Of a stretch of DNA of 38,192 nucleotides, positions 24,385 to 32,466 are shown piece by piece. The translations under genes were made by a program, and so were the position numbers. The notes under the pieces were generated by a model. That model was not told the origin of the DNA. It saw only the letters and a list, made by a program, of their open reading frames with translations, and ran no database searches. Position 1 is the first letter of the stretch. Each line of letters starts with the position of its first letter. Origin of the DNA: CAIQPS01 sp964631965 (GTDB taxonomy: Bacteria; Actinomycetota; Thermoleophilia; RBG-16-64-13); NCBI GenBank assembly GCA_964631965.1, contig CAZWAR010000009.1:1-38192 (forward strand), read 5' to 3'.

Positions 24385-24809
24385 AAGTCTTTGACGGCGG
24401 CCTCCACCTGGTACCCGGCGCCGACGAGGAAGCGCCGGCCGGTTTCCCAGACCGGTCGGTGCGGAAGTTCGGCCACGGCCATGCGCGCGCCGGCTTCCCG
24501 CGCCTCCGCCTCCGCTGCGCGTAGCAGGCGGGGGCCGATCCCCTGCCCGCGCGCCTCCGGGTCCACCACCAGATAGTAGAGGTCATACACGCCCTCGGTT
24601 AGATCCCGAGGCCCATAGCAGACGAAGCCGAAGATACGGCCGTCCTCCCGATCGACGAGGAACTCGTACCCGCTGTCCTCAGGTCCGAGCAGATCGAACT
24701 CCTCCCAGACGGCATCGAGCGCGTCCAGTTCATCTGCCACGAACACGGCTGACCGGGTCGCCATGTCTTCGATCGTCCGCCGGTCGCTCTCTATCGCATC
24801 GACGATCAT
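24339..24809 (-). CDS. GNAT-family N-acetyltransferase
   Basis: A 156-residue acetyltransferase using acetyl-CoA. The CoA-binding signature VDPEARGQGIGPRLLRAAEA is near residues 82-101; YDLYYLVVDPEARG is the preceding strand and FLVGAGYQVEAAVKDFYAVG the C-terminal part. The start is ATG 24809. The acceptor is not predictable. Its C-terminus overlaps that of the ATP-grasp gene tail to tail. Confidence 0.86.
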   Translation of the reverse strand: MIVDAIESDRRTIEDMATRSAVFVADELDALDAVWEEFDLLGPEDSGYEFLVDREDGRIFGFVCYGPRDLTEGVYDLYYLVVDPEARGQGIGPRLLRAAEAEAREAGARMAVAELPHRPVWETGRRFLVGAGYQVEAAVKDFYAVGTDLEIFVKRF

Positions 24810-24875
24810 GAGGCAATTGTAGAGCCTCGGCCTTATACTGAGGCAGCCAAAACTCGAGAGAAAGGGTAGGTCCCC

Positions 24876-25505
24876 ATGAAGCGTAGGCTTTGCTCCGTGT
24901 GGCCGGTGCTCGTCCTCGCCTTGCTGGCCGTCGTCCTCAGCGTCTCAGCTTGCGGGAGCCAGGAAAAGACGACCCTTGGAGGAGCCTCCGGTCTGGGGGA
25001 CAACCCTCAGACATTCACGAGCTCGGCGAACGGCTTCACTTTCCAGTATCCCGACGGATGGAAGATCGACGAAAGCGCAACCACCGACGCAACGGCCGGT
25101 AGTAGCGCCACGAGCTCGGCGGCGGCCTTCGACCCGAAGGGTGCCGAGGCCGACGGTACCTTCATCGACCTCATGCAGGTCGCGGTCTACAGCCTGGATC
25201 TGACGATCACCGACGACATCCTCCCGGAGCTCGAGACGGAGATACAGAACCTGCTTTCCAGCATCGAAGCCCAATCCGCGGACGCCCAGGTGGCGTCGCC
25301 CTTGGCGACCATCGAAGCTGCAGGCCTCAAGGGCTATAAGGTGACCTACACCTTCACGAAGGGCGGTGTTCCCACCACCTCGTCGCTGTACTTCCTCTTC
25401 AAAGACAACATGGAGTACCTGGTGACCTTGCAGGCCGCGAACGAGCATTGGGCAGGCCTGCAGGACACCTTCGGCGCGATGCTGGAGAGCTTCAAGGCTC
25501 AGTAG
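24876..25505 (+). CDS. Lipoprotein with PsbP-like / DUF1795-type domain
   Basis: A 209-residue secreted lipoprotein. The signal peptide (VWPVLVLALLAVVLSVSAC) ends in the lipobox VSAC at Cys26. After a short spacer come GFTFQYPDGWKID, TFIDLMQVAVYSLDLTITDD and KGYKVTYTFTKGGVPTTSSL, and a final DTFGAMLESFKAQ helix, a pattern seen in PsbP-like and DUF1795 proteins. The start at ATG 24876 has AAAGGGTAGG about 5-10 nt upstream, and a TTATACT -10-like motif lies near 24833. Function unknown; probably surface or transport-associated. Confidence 0.78.
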   Translation: MKRRLCSVWPVLVLALLAVVLSVSACGSQEKTTLGGASGLGDNPQTFTSSANGFTFQYPDGWKIDESATTDATAGSSATSSAAAFDPKGAEADGTFIDLMQVAVYSLDLTITDDILPELETEIQNLLSSIEAQSADAQVASPLATIEAAGLKGYKVTYTFTKGGVPTTSSLYFLFKDNMEYLVTLQAANEHWAGLQDTFGAMLESFKAQ

Positions 25506-25543
25506 AGAGCTCGTGCGCCGGGCATGTGTCCATGACCCACAGG

Positions 25544-25575
25544 GCCGATCCGTGGTAGAGAGGGCCACGATCGGC
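25544..25575. other. Hairpin between lipoprotein and patatin genes
   Basis: GCCGATC-c-GTGG (25544-25555) pairs with CCAC-GATCGGC (25565-25575), an 11-bp stem with one bulge and a 9-nt loop. It lacks a T-tract. It may stop read-through from the lipoprotein or lie in the patatin leader. Confidence 0.35.
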
Positions 25576-25587
25576 GCCTAGACGCGA

Positions 25588-26535
25588 ATGTGTCTCGACC
25601 CACCACCTTCCGGGCCAGCTTCCGAGACCGACCCCCGAGGCCGCACCGGAACCGTGGGCTTGGTGCTCGAGGGCGGGGGCATGCGCGTCGCCTACACCGC
25701 CGGCGTGCTCGATTGCTTCATGGATGAAGATATCGATCTACGCTACGTTATTGGGGTGTCGGCCGGAGCCAACGCCGGATCGGACTACGTGGCCGGGCAA
25801 CGCGAACGAAACCACCGGGTGTTCGTGGAACTGGTGGCCGATCCGCGCTATGCAGGCTTCGCGAATCTGCTGAGGGAACGGAGCTGGTTCGGCATGCGCT
25901 TCCTGTTCGAGACGCTCCCTGACCGGCTGGTTCCGTTCAAATACGACGCCTTCCGCGACTCGCCCCGGCGCTTGGTTGTGGCGGTCACCGACTGCTCGAC
26001 GGGCAAGCCCGTCTATTTCGAACAATGGGGGCACGACGGCCGTTGGTTCGTCACCAGGGTGCTGCGGGCAACGAGCAGTCTCCCCGTGCTCTCGCCGCCG
26101 GTGCGGGTGGAAGGCCGCCGTTTCACCGATGGAGGAGTGAGCGCTCCCATCCCCCTCGTCCGCTCCGTGGCCGACGGCAATCGACGCAACGTGGTGGTGC
26201 TCACCCAGAACGCTAAGTATCGCAAGGAGCCGCAGAGGCTGGGGCTCCTGGCCGGTCTCGCCCTTGCCCGGTATCCGGCTCTGCGGCGCGCGCTTCGCGC
26301 GCGCCACGAGGAGTACAACGCCTGTCTCGATCACCTGGCCGCCGCGGAGCGGTCCGGGGAGGCATTCGTTCTCCGGCCGGCGCAGCCCCTCATCGTGGGA
26401 AGGCTGGAGAGCGACGTCGAACGGCTCGAGGCACTGTACCGGCAGGGCTACGACGAGACGCTGGAGCGCGTCCCGGCTCTCAAGGCGTGGCTGGAGGCAC
26501 CTCGGCCTCTTGACCCGCCCCGGCCGTCGCGGTAG
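25588..26535 (+). CDS. Patatin-like phospholipase (RssA/YjjU-like)
   Basis: A 315-residue serine hydrolase of the patatin fold, acting on lipid esters. The oxyanion loop is EGGGMRVAYTAGVL (residues 28-41), the nucleophile Ser58 is in GVSAGA, and the catalytic Asp is in RRFTDGG near residue 180; so the Ser-Asp dyad is complete. The C-terminal part (HEEYNACLDHLAAAERSGEA, FVLRPAQPLIVGRLESDVER) is as in the YjjU group. The start at ATG 25588 lacks an obvious ribosome site, and a later start is possible. Its final 56 nt overlap the HD-GYP gene on the other strand. Confidence 0.88.
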   Translation: MCLDPPPSGPASETDPRGRTGTVGLVLEGGGMRVAYTAGVLDCFMDEDIDLRYVIGVSAGANAGSDYVAGQRERNHRVFVELVADPRYAGFANLLRERSWFGMRFLFETLPDRLVPFKYDAFRDSPRRLVVAVTDCSTGKPVYFEQWGHDGRWFVTRVLRATSSLPVLSPPVRVEGRRFTDGGVSAPIPLVRSVADGNRRNVVVLTQNAKYRKEPQRLGLLAGLALARYPALRRALRARHEEYNACLDHLAAAERSGEAFVLRPAQPLIVGRLESDVERLEALYRQGYDETLERVPALKAWLEAPRPLDPPRPSR

Positions 26536-28036
26536 GCCCGCCCGACTGTGTGGGGCCGGCCGGCCCGTTAGGCCCGCCGCTTCTCGTGGGGGCGGGCGGC
26601 GGTACAGACCGGGCCATCGTCACCGGTGGGGCCGGCGTCCGCTCCACGTTGAACACGGACATCTCGACAGCCGGCACCTGGCCCATGCCGCCCGGGCTCA
26701 GGACGACGGCTACATCGAGGGTGCCGTCTTCCGGTTGTTCACCGAGATCCACAACGTGCCCGGTATCCGTCCCGCTCCACACTCGTACCTTGGGACGGTG
26801 AAGAGGGCGGCCGGCCGGCGGCGGTTCGCAGACTACACCCATGTCCCCATTGGTGAGTCGCACCAAAGTGCCGGGGGGATACAGGCCCATCATCTCGACG
26901 AAGAGCTTCACCAGAACCGGGTCGAGGGAGGTCCCCGCATAGTAGATCAGGTATCCAATGACTTCGTGGGGAGTGAAGCTGAAGCTCCGGTAGGCCCGAG
27001 CCGTGGTCAGAGCATCGTAGCGGTCGGCGACGGCTACGATGTTCCCGAACAGCGAGACGTGGTCTTTGATCTGCGAGACCGGGTAGCCGCTCATGTCGTA
27101 GTTGAGATGGTGTTCGTACGCCACGACGACCGCCCGCATGGCGGCCGGGGTCAGCCTGCGGCCGCCCAGAAGCGAGCGAGCCGCCATGAGGGGGTGTTTC
27201 CGCATCTCCACCCATTCGTTCTGCGACAACGGCCCGGGCTTGCCCAAAACCTCCGGGGTCACCTCGAGCTTGCCGGCGTCGTGCAGAAAACCTGCCAGGC
27301 ACAATTCCCCCAACTGGGACTTGCCCAACCCCAACCTATGACCCAGCAGCACACTCAGGATTGCGACGTTGGCCGAATGCGAGATGAGCTTGTCGTCCAT
27401 CTCCTTGATGGTGGTCAGCGCGATCAACTTTCGAGGATCGTCCAAGACCTGATCCACGACGGCATGGGTGATATGGCGAACCCGCCGCATGTCGATGCGG
27501 CGAGCACCGAGGGTCTCTTCTCGAAGCATTTCCCCGAGGTGCACGGCAGCCGCGTAGGCCTCCATCGGCGCCACGGCTTGGACCCCGGTCCCCGGCCCGG
27601 CCAATTCGACATCGACATGCCTCACTCCGGCGCGCCTCAGGGCGTCGTTGAGAGCGTCCGGACCGACGCCGGTCTCGCGGGCGAGAACCACAGTGGTCTT
27701 GCTCAGTTCGGCATCGGTGACGCCGGCGTGGAAGGTGATGAGGTTGATGCCCCGGTCGGAGAACAACTGCATCAGCGAACTGAAACGTGCGAAGGTCGTG
27801 AGGGAGGAACGGATCCGGGCCGCACCCACGAATACACAATGACCGTGCATACCCACCTGCACGGAGCCCTCCTGCTCAGCCCTATCGACCACATGTGCGG
27901 CAAGCGATGCACTTGTCTCCCGCATGACGTCATTGGCCGAGTCGAAGTAGCCCGCCGTTCTGAAGGAGGCGGACAGGGCAAGTGCCAGAGCCTGATCGGC
28001 CGGGGTGGATTGCTCGCTCCGGGGCGCTCCGGTCAT
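26480..28036 (-). CDS. HD-GYP domain phosphodiesterase-like protein with a shared N-terminal module
   Basis: A 518-residue protein. HD-GYP domains usually hydrolyse cyclic-di-GMP. The domain (about residues 205-390) shows ISHSANVAILSVLLGHRLGL, LAGFLHDAGKLEVTPEVL (HD metal pair), KHPLMAARSLL and EHHLNYDMSGYP, where GYP is complete. The first about 140 residues (FVGAARIRSSLTTFARFSSL; SDRGINLITFHAGVTDAELS) resemble the same region of the upstream HEAT protein. The C-terminal 60 residues are Pro/Gly/Thr-rich and overlap the patatin gene. ATG 28036 overlaps the HEAT stop by 4 nt (ATGA), so they are translationally coupled. No c-di-GMP synthase is in the window. Confidence 0.87.
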   Translation of the reverse strand: MTGAPRSEQSTPADQALALALSASFRTAGYFDSANDVMRETSASLAAHVVDRAEQEGSVQVGMHGHCVFVGAARIRSSLTTFARFSSLMQLFSDRGINLITFHAGVTDAELSKTTVVLARETGVGPDALNDALRRAGVRHVDVELAGPGTGVQAVAPMEAYAAAVHLGEMLREETLGARRIDMRRVRHITHAVVDQVLDDPRKLIALTTIKEMDDKLISHSANVAILSVLLGHRLGLGKSQLGELCLAGFLHDAGKLEVTPEVLGKPGPLSQNEWVEMRKHPLMAARSLLGGRRLTPAAMRAVVVAYEHHLNYDMSGYPVSQIKDHVSLFGNIVAVADRYDALTTARAYRSFSFTPHEVIGYLIYYAGTSLDPVLVKLFVEMMGLYPPGTLVRLTNGDMGVVCEPPPAGRPLHRPKVRVWSGTDTGHVVDLGEQPEDGTLDVAVVLSPGGMGQVPAVEMSVFNVERTPAPPVTMARSVPPPAPTRSGGPNGPAGPTQSGGPTATAGAGQEAEVPPATP

Positions 28037-29712
28037 GACTCGTCACCCGCATTCCGTGCGCCCGTCCGCTGCCTGGCCTCCAGGGCCGCACGCCTGATCT
28101 GTGGGTCGTCCGCCTTCGCAGCCGCCTGCAGCGCTGCCGCGGCCACCGTCCCCCGAATGCGGCCCAAGGCCAGAACGGCGGCGGTCCGCAGAGCGAGGGG
28201 CTTGGAGGAGAGGAGACTCCTCTTCCACGTCCGCTCGAGCAGAGGCACCGCCCGCTCCTGAGCCAACTGGGCGTACGCCCCCAGAAACGCCTCCATTTCC
28301 TCGGGGGAGAGGGAAGAGAAGGTTCGGTCCTCAATGCGCGCCAGAAGGAGTGCGGCCTGCTGAGGTCCGCCCTTTCGCGCCACGGCGTTGGCAGCCAGTG
28401 TGCGGACCGAAGGATCCTGGTCGGAGAGGGCTTGAACCAGCCCCCTTACGGTTCCCAGACCATTCAGCCGCCCGAGCGCCCGGACCGTCTCCCGGCGAAC
28501 TCGAGCGTCGGCGTGAACGAGGAGGCGGGGACTGAACTCGGCCAGGTCTTCGTGGCCCATGCGGGCGGCCAAGTGCACCGCGTTGCGCACGACGTACCAG
28601 CGCGGGTCCCAGAGCAACGGCTCCAGGTCTCGCCACGGCACGGCTTCCTCTTCTCCCAGGATATCGAGCACGGTCTTCCGCATCGACCGATCCTCGGTCT
28701 CGGTGAGGATCTGGAGCAGGGAAGCGGTTATCCACTGCCTGACGGAGCGCAGAAGTTGCTCTATCATCTCCGAGTCGGGCGAAGATTCCTGTCTGGCCAG
28801 TCGAAGAAGCAGGCGGAGCCTGTCCGCGGTGATCGCTTCTCCGGCGATGAACCCCACGGAGCCGTCCGGAGCCCAGCGCTGAGCCTCGAGCCTTTCCACA
28901 TGGTCCAGAAGCGATGCCGCCCTGCGCAGGTTCCCCCCGTCGAGGAAGGCTCCTACCACGGAGGCAATTGATTGGATAACGACGTCACTCTGTGCGACGA
29001 TCGGGATCTTGCCGGCGATCTCAAGGAGAACGTCCGCGTAGTCCTCCAGTCCCATCGAAAGCTCTTCCCCGGCCCGCTTGGCCCGGGCGAGTTCCTCAGG
29101 CGTCAGCCGTAGGGAGTCCTCTTCGTACCGGCGCGCACGCACCCGTCGCATCTTCGTCTCCGCCGGCCCATTCTGGGGCGCCGCTTGGGAGTAGACCGAT
29201 TCGAGCCGGTTCGTCACCGTCTCCCGCAACGCATCGACCATGCCCTCACCGAGAGTGCCGCCACCCAGCAGGGGATCGACCACCTGGTAGCCGATGTGAC
29301 CGAGATCGCGCTCCCAGAGCGCGGTGACGAAATCGTGCTCCATGTCCGCAAGATCGTCGGCATGTGCGAGGCAGTCGACCAATCCTTCGAGTTCCTCCGC
29401 GGAGCACCCGGGGTGGATAGACAGGGAACGGATTCCGTCGCGGAACATCACGAAGGCGAGATTGTCGCGGCTTGCCTCGGCCTCGTACACCGATTGTCCC
29501 TCGGCGAGCAGTGCGTCTTCCTGTACCGCGAGGAAGAGCGGACCCCACGCTCCCAGGTAGCCGGCAACCGCATCGCCGAGTTCGACGATGCCTGCATCAG
29601 CGGTGGGATGCCCAGGCGGGTAGAGCCGCCAGTCGCGGTACGCACGGTGGAGCGAGTGGCAGACACCCCTCGCGGCTGCTGTTTGCGCTGCTATTGTCTG
29701 GGTCTCGGACAT
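28033..29712 (-). CDS. HEAT-repeat protein with N-terminal module shared with its HD-GYP neighbour
   Basis: A 559-residue cytoplasmic protein. An N-terminal module of about 120 residues (YRDWRLYPPGHPTADAGIVE; FVMFRDGIRSLSIHPGCSAE) is followed by a linker and, from about residue 310, at least five HEAT-like repeats (DPRWYVVRNAVHLAARMG; DARVRRETVRALGRLNGLG; DPSVRTLAANAVARKGGPQQ; LRTAAVLALGRIRG). HEAT arrays bind proteins; here the target is likely the HD-GYP protein or an input signal. The start is uncertain: ATG 29712 has GGAGG 15 nt upstream, and a TTG at 29724 has the same GGAGG only 3 nt upstream. Stop and next start overlap by 4 nt. Confidence 0.8.
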   Translation of the reverse strand: MSETQTIAAQTAAARGVCHSLHRAYRDWRLYPPGHPTADAGIVELGDAVAGYLGAWGPLFLAVQEDALLAEGQSVYEAEASRDNLAFVMFRDGIRSLSIHPGCSAEELEGLVDCLAHADDLADMEHDFVTALWERDLGHIGYQVVDPLLGGGTLGEGMVDALRETVTNRLESVYSQAAPQNGPAETKMRRVRARRYEEDSLRLTPEELARAKRAGEELSMGLEDYADVLLEIAGKIPIVAQSDVVIQSIASVVGAFLDGGNLRRAASLLDHVERLEAQRWAPDGSVGFIAGEAITADRLRLLLRLARQESSPDSEMIEQLLRSVRQWITASLLQILTETEDRSMRKTVLDILGEEEAVPWRDLEPLLWDPRWYVVRNAVHLAARMGHEDLAEFSPRLLVHADARVRRETVRALGRLNGLGTVRGLVQALSDQDPSVRTLAANAVARKGGPQQAALLLARIEDRTFSSLSPEEMEAFLGAYAQLAQERAVPLLERTWKRSLLSSKPLALRTAAVLALGRIRGTVAAAALQAAAKADDPQIRRAALEARQRTGARNAGDES

Positions 29713-29809
29713 GGCCCGAGCCAACTACCTCCAGAGTCGACCATCGCCGTCAGCAACTATATCGGCGGAAAGCGTCGGTAGATGTAGACCCTGGCGCCGG
29801 CCTGAAAGG

Positions 29810-30373
29810 TCAGACCAGCGGGATGCGGCCGGCTCCTCGTGGGACTGGGGGCAGAGATCTGTCCTCCAGATGCAGGATCGCTTCGCGGATATCTTCCTTG
29901 ACCCGGACTGCCCGCCCGGCACCGAAATCGTAGGCCACGAGGAGGGCATTACCCTCAGCCGCCACCCTGTCCGTCGCCCGGCTGATAACCCGGTACTCCA
30001 TAAGGGCCCGGTCGCCGCCGAGGGCTCCGATACGGGCGCCGACAGTGAGCATATCCGGGAAGGCGATCGCTGCCTTGTGGCGACAGCAGGTGGAGCCGAT
30101 CACCCAACCGAAGTCATGCCATGCCGGACCGGGGACGGGCATGCCTATACGATCGAGATACGCCACCCGAGCGATCTGGAAGTACTCGAAGTAGACCATG
30201 TTATCGACGTGGGCGAACGCATCCATGTCCCGAAAACGCACGTCGATGTCCACGGCGACGGGAAAGCCGCCGAGCAGCGCCATTTCGGCGGCCGCCGACC
30301 GGTTCACGAGATGCCTCGCCGCATCTTTCTCCGGCGTGCCTTGGCGGAAGCCGCCTTCGCCCTCCGAGCCCAT
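29810..30373 (-). CDS. Acyl-CoA thioesterase, 4HBT (hotdog) family
   Basis: A 187-residue hotdog-fold enzyme that hydrolyses acyl-CoA thioesters. The core is VDIDVRFRDMDAFAHVDNMV (the Asp-x-x-x-His-Val-Asn-Asn signature, here DMDAFAHVDNMVYFEYF), with RHKAAIAFPDMLTVGARIGA and VAAEGNALLVAYDFGAGRAV later. The first 30 residues are extra; an ATG at 30283 is a shorter alternative. It starts 6 nt after the TetR stop, so the TetR gene and this one are likely one operon, and the regulator may sense an acyl-CoA or fatty acid. Confidence 0.86.
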   Translation of the reverse strand: MGSEGEGGFRQGTPEKDAARHLVNRSAAAEMALLGGFPVAVDIDVRFRDMDAFAHVDNMVYFEYFQIARVAYLDRIGMPVPGPAWHDFGWVIGSTCCRHKAAIAFPDMLTVGARIGALGGDRALMEYRVISRATDRVAAEGNALLVAYDFGAGRAVRVKEDIREAILHLEDRSLPPVPRGAGRIPLV

Positions 30374-30379
30374 CTCCGG

Positions 30380-31057
30380 CTACTCCGCCCCCGGATTCAC
30401 CAGCGGGCAGAGCTCCAGGAGCTTCCTCATCTTCACCAGATCGTCTCCCTCGCCGAGACCGGTGGGGCTGCCGGACAGCCGCCCGAGAATATTGTTGCGG
30501 ATGGTGCTGGATCGACCGGCCGTGACGAACTGGTCGAGCCCCATAAGATGCGAGATGTCCTCCGCCCACCAGTTCGCATGCAGTTCCCAGGCCACCTGTT
30601 CGGAATCGACATCGCCGCTGATGGAGCCTTGCGCCTTCCCCTCCTCGACGATCTCGGCAACCGCCCTGATCATCTCCAGCTGCCGCGCCCCCTGGGCTTC
30701 CCGCAGCCCCGATTCCGGCGAGGCCGCAAGGAACTCGAACAGCGGGTGGATGAAGCTACCCCGACCCGAGGCGATGAGCTCCGAGTGGAGCCGCGCTATG
30801 CTGCGCAGCCTTTCCAGAGCATCAGGTTCTGCGGACGACTCGAGCACGACCTCATGGATAGTGTCGTAGAGAGAGTCGAGCGCCGCCAGAAGCAGGTCGT
30901 TGCGGGTGGCGAAATGCTTGTAAAGTGCGGCCGGCGAAAGCCCAGCAGCCTCTGCTATGCGCGACGTGGTAGCCCCCTCGACACCCGCGACGGCCACCAC
31001 TTCCAGAGTGGCGGCCGTAAGCTTGTTTCTGGTGTCTTTGGAACTCATCCTCGGCAT
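30380..31057 (-). CDS. TetR-family transcriptional regulator
   Basis: A 225-residue TetR protein, leading the thioesterase operon. The DNA-binding domain is LTAATLEVVAVAGVEGATTS and RIAEAAGLSPAALYKHFATR, DLLLAALDSLYD. The C-terminal domain (residues about 80-225) is acidic and helical and similar in type to FadR/acyl-CoA-sensing members, but specific ligand residues are not identified. The start is ATG 31057, with ATG 31048 also possible. A perfect AAGTGA-N4-TCACTT palindrome lies 130 bp upstream. Together with the thioesterase this suggests control by a fatty acyl ligand (inference). Confidence 0.88.
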   Translation of the reverse strand: MPRMSSKDTRNKLTAATLEVVAVAGVEGATTSRIAEAAGLSPAALYKHFATRNDLLLAALDSLYDTIHEVVLESSAEPDALERLRSIARLHSELIASGRGSFIHPLFEFLAASPESGLREAQGARQLEMIRAVAEIVEEGKAQGSISGDVDSEQVAWELHANWWAEDISHLMGLDQFVTAGRSSTIRNNILGRLSGSPTGLGEGDDLVKMRKLLELCPLVNPGAE

Positions 31058-31186
31058 GACAACCCCAGTCTACAACGGACGGCGGCACAGTACCCGGCCG
31101 GACCCCGAAATGCGGCCTCGGGCGGCCCAAAGAAGACCAGGCCCTTCCCGTTCGGCTGTTTCCCGTCCCTCGTACTGGCCCGAAGT

Positions 31187-31202
31187 AAGTGAACAATCAC
31201 TT
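31187..31202. promoter_or_regulatory. Perfect palindrome AAGTGA-N4-TCACTT, candidate TetR operator
   Basis: AAGTGA (31187-31192), ACAA, TCACTT (31197-31202). TetR-type regulators commonly bind AGTGA-like half-sites. It lies between the TetR gene and the 36-residue membrane peptide gene, 130 bp from the first and 165 bp from the second. Confidence 0.55.
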
Positions 31203-31286
31203 CTTGTAGAGCTGCTGGTAAACGAGTGTGACCGCATATATAGCATTGCAAAAGGATTATGAGCGTTCACCAGACGGAGAGACGGC

Positions 31287-31314
31287 TTGACCTGTGGTAA
31301 TTAGTGAATATACT
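31287..31314 (+). promoter_or_regulatory. Sigma-70-type promoter for the 36-residue peptide gene
   Basis: TTGACC (31287-31292), 16 bp, TATACT (31309-31314). It is the clearest -35/-10 pair in the window. Transcription would start near 31321, about 46 nt before ATG 31367. Confidence 0.7.
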
Positions 31315-31319
31315 ATTAC
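31297..31319. promoter_or_regulatory. Imperfect palindrome over the -10 region
   Basis: GTAATTAGT and ACTATTAC face each other around GAATAT (31297-31319), with a TAGT-N6-ACTA core and one insertion. It covers the spacer and -10 of the promoter, the usual place for a repressor site. It shares AGTGA with the 31187 palindrome. Confidence 0.45.
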
Positions 31320-31366
31320 TCAAACGCGCGATACGAACGCGCAGGGCGACAAGGAGCGTCACCATC

Positions 31367-31477
31367 ATGACAGCAGGCATCGGGCTCTTGATCATCTCTC
31401 TCGTTGGGGGCCTCATCGTCGGCCTCTTCTTTCTTCAGGACGTAGTCGGCTCGCTCAAGTTCTGGCGCTCTCGCTGA
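31367..31477 (+). CDS. 36-residue single-span membrane peptide
   Basis: Reads MTAGIGLLIISLVGGLIVGL, then FFLQDVVGSLKFWRSR: about 22 hydrophobic residues followed by a basic tail, so one transmembrane helix with the tail probably cytoplasmic. AAGGAG lies 10 nt upstream, and a TTGACC/TATACT promoter 46 nt before the start gives a short leader. Two palindromes lie upstream. I do not recognise the family; it resembles subunit-type peptides such as those stabilising transporters or oxidases, but without sequence similarity I can name. Translation is supported by layout only. Confidence 0.65.
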   Translation: MTAGIGLLIISLVGGLIVGLFFLQDVVGSLKFWRSR

Positions 31478-31555
31478 AGGCGCGGGGCGGGCCGGCGGCG
31501 CAGTGATTCCACCCGGGCGTGCCGACACCGCGGGTTAGGTCCACAGCACCCGGCG

Positions 31556-31561
31556 TATAGT
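31556..31561 (+). promoter_or_regulatory. -10 element (TATAGT) giving a leaderless start
   Basis: TATAGT ends 6 nt before ATG 31568, so transcription would begin at or next to the A of the start codon. No ribosome site precedes the ATG. The -35 region (GGTTAG, around 31533) is weak. Confidence 0.5.
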
Positions 31562-31567
31562 GGGTTC

Positions 31568-32404
31568 ATGCCGCCGGGTTATCGAGAACTCGACTCCCTT
31601 TCGCTCGTCCAACGCGCGCTGGAACTGGGTGCCTCTCTCGCCGGCGTGGCGGCCGTCGCCGATCTTGTGCGCGCCCCTTCGGTCGTCTTGGCCGACCAGG
31701 GCGCGGAATCTCCAGACGGTCGGGTCGGCCGGCCGGGGGAGCCTGCGGCCGCTTCCGGAGAGTCGCTCCTCCTACCCAGGGTCACGTGGCCCACGGGAGC
31801 GGTCAGCGTGCTGGTCATCGCTCTCGTCCACCCCGAGGCCGAGCCGCAGATGGACTGGTGGTCGGGCACGATGGATCCGCCCGGCAACCGCCTCCTCGCC
31901 ACCATCGCCGACCGGATGTGTGAGTGGGCCGTCGCAGAGTATGGGGTCACCGTCACCCACCTCCCCTATCACGTCGAGAGAGGAGGCCTCTACCTCAAGG
32001 ACGCGGCGGTCCTCGCCGGCCTCGGCGTCATCGGTAGGAACAACCTCCTCATCACCCCCGAGCACGGCCCTCGGGTGCGGCTCCGGGCGCTGGCCCTGAG
32101 TGCCGCCCTACCCTCCGCCGGATCCAGGCCGTTCGATCCCTGCAGCGGGTGCCCGGCGCCCTGTCGGACCTCCTGCCCCCAGAAGGCGTTCACAGGACCT
32201 CGGGATACACGGACAGGCCGGCTCGCCGCAGCCGGCGGTTATTCGCGCAGCGCATGTTTTGTCCAGATGGATGCCGATGTGGAGGCCGCCGTCCGCTCGG
32301 CAGCCCGGTCCCGCCTGAAGAAGCGGGATGCTGCGTCAGATGGGCTTGGCCCCGTCATCAAGTACTGCCGTGCTTGTGAACTCACCTGCCCGGTAGGCGC
32401 CTGA
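31568..32404 (+). CDS. QueG-like 4Fe-4S protein (epoxyqueuosine reductase family, short form)
   Basis: A 278-residue protein with a QueG-type N-terminal fold (SLVQRALELGASLAGVAAVA; YLKDAAVLAGLGVIGRNNLL, the corrinoid-binding-like region) and two Fe-S motifs: PCSGCPAPCRTSCPQ with four cysteines and KYCRACELTCPVG with three, in the manner of two [4Fe-4S] clusters. It lacks the C-terminal HEAT part of true QueG and ends directly after the second motif, so it may be a short homologue with another substrate. ATG 31568 appears to be leaderless (see the TATAGT site). Whether it makes queuosine cannot be told. Confidence 0.75.
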   Translation: MPPGYRELDSLSLVQRALELGASLAGVAAVADLVRAPSVVLADQGAESPDGRVGRPGEPAAASGESLLLPRVTWPTGAVSVLVIALVHPEAEPQMDWWSGTMDPPGNRLLATIADRMCEWAVAEYGVTVTHLPYHVERGGLYLKDAAVLAGLGVIGRNNLLITPEHGPRVRLRALALSAALPSAGSRPFDPCSGCPAPCRTSCPQKAFTGPRDTRTGRLAAAGGYSRSACFVQMDADVEAAVRSAARSRLKKRDAASDGLGPVIKYCRACELTCPVGA

Positions 32405-32466
32405 TCGCTATCGGCTTCCTGGATGGGGTAGACGCCGCAGGACCTGCGGCCGACCGGATCCGAGGG

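Noticed and set aside
26264..28261. 665-codon frame opposite the HD-GYP gene
   Set aside because: The HD-GYP reading has HD and GYP motifs; this one does not and runs across two real genes.
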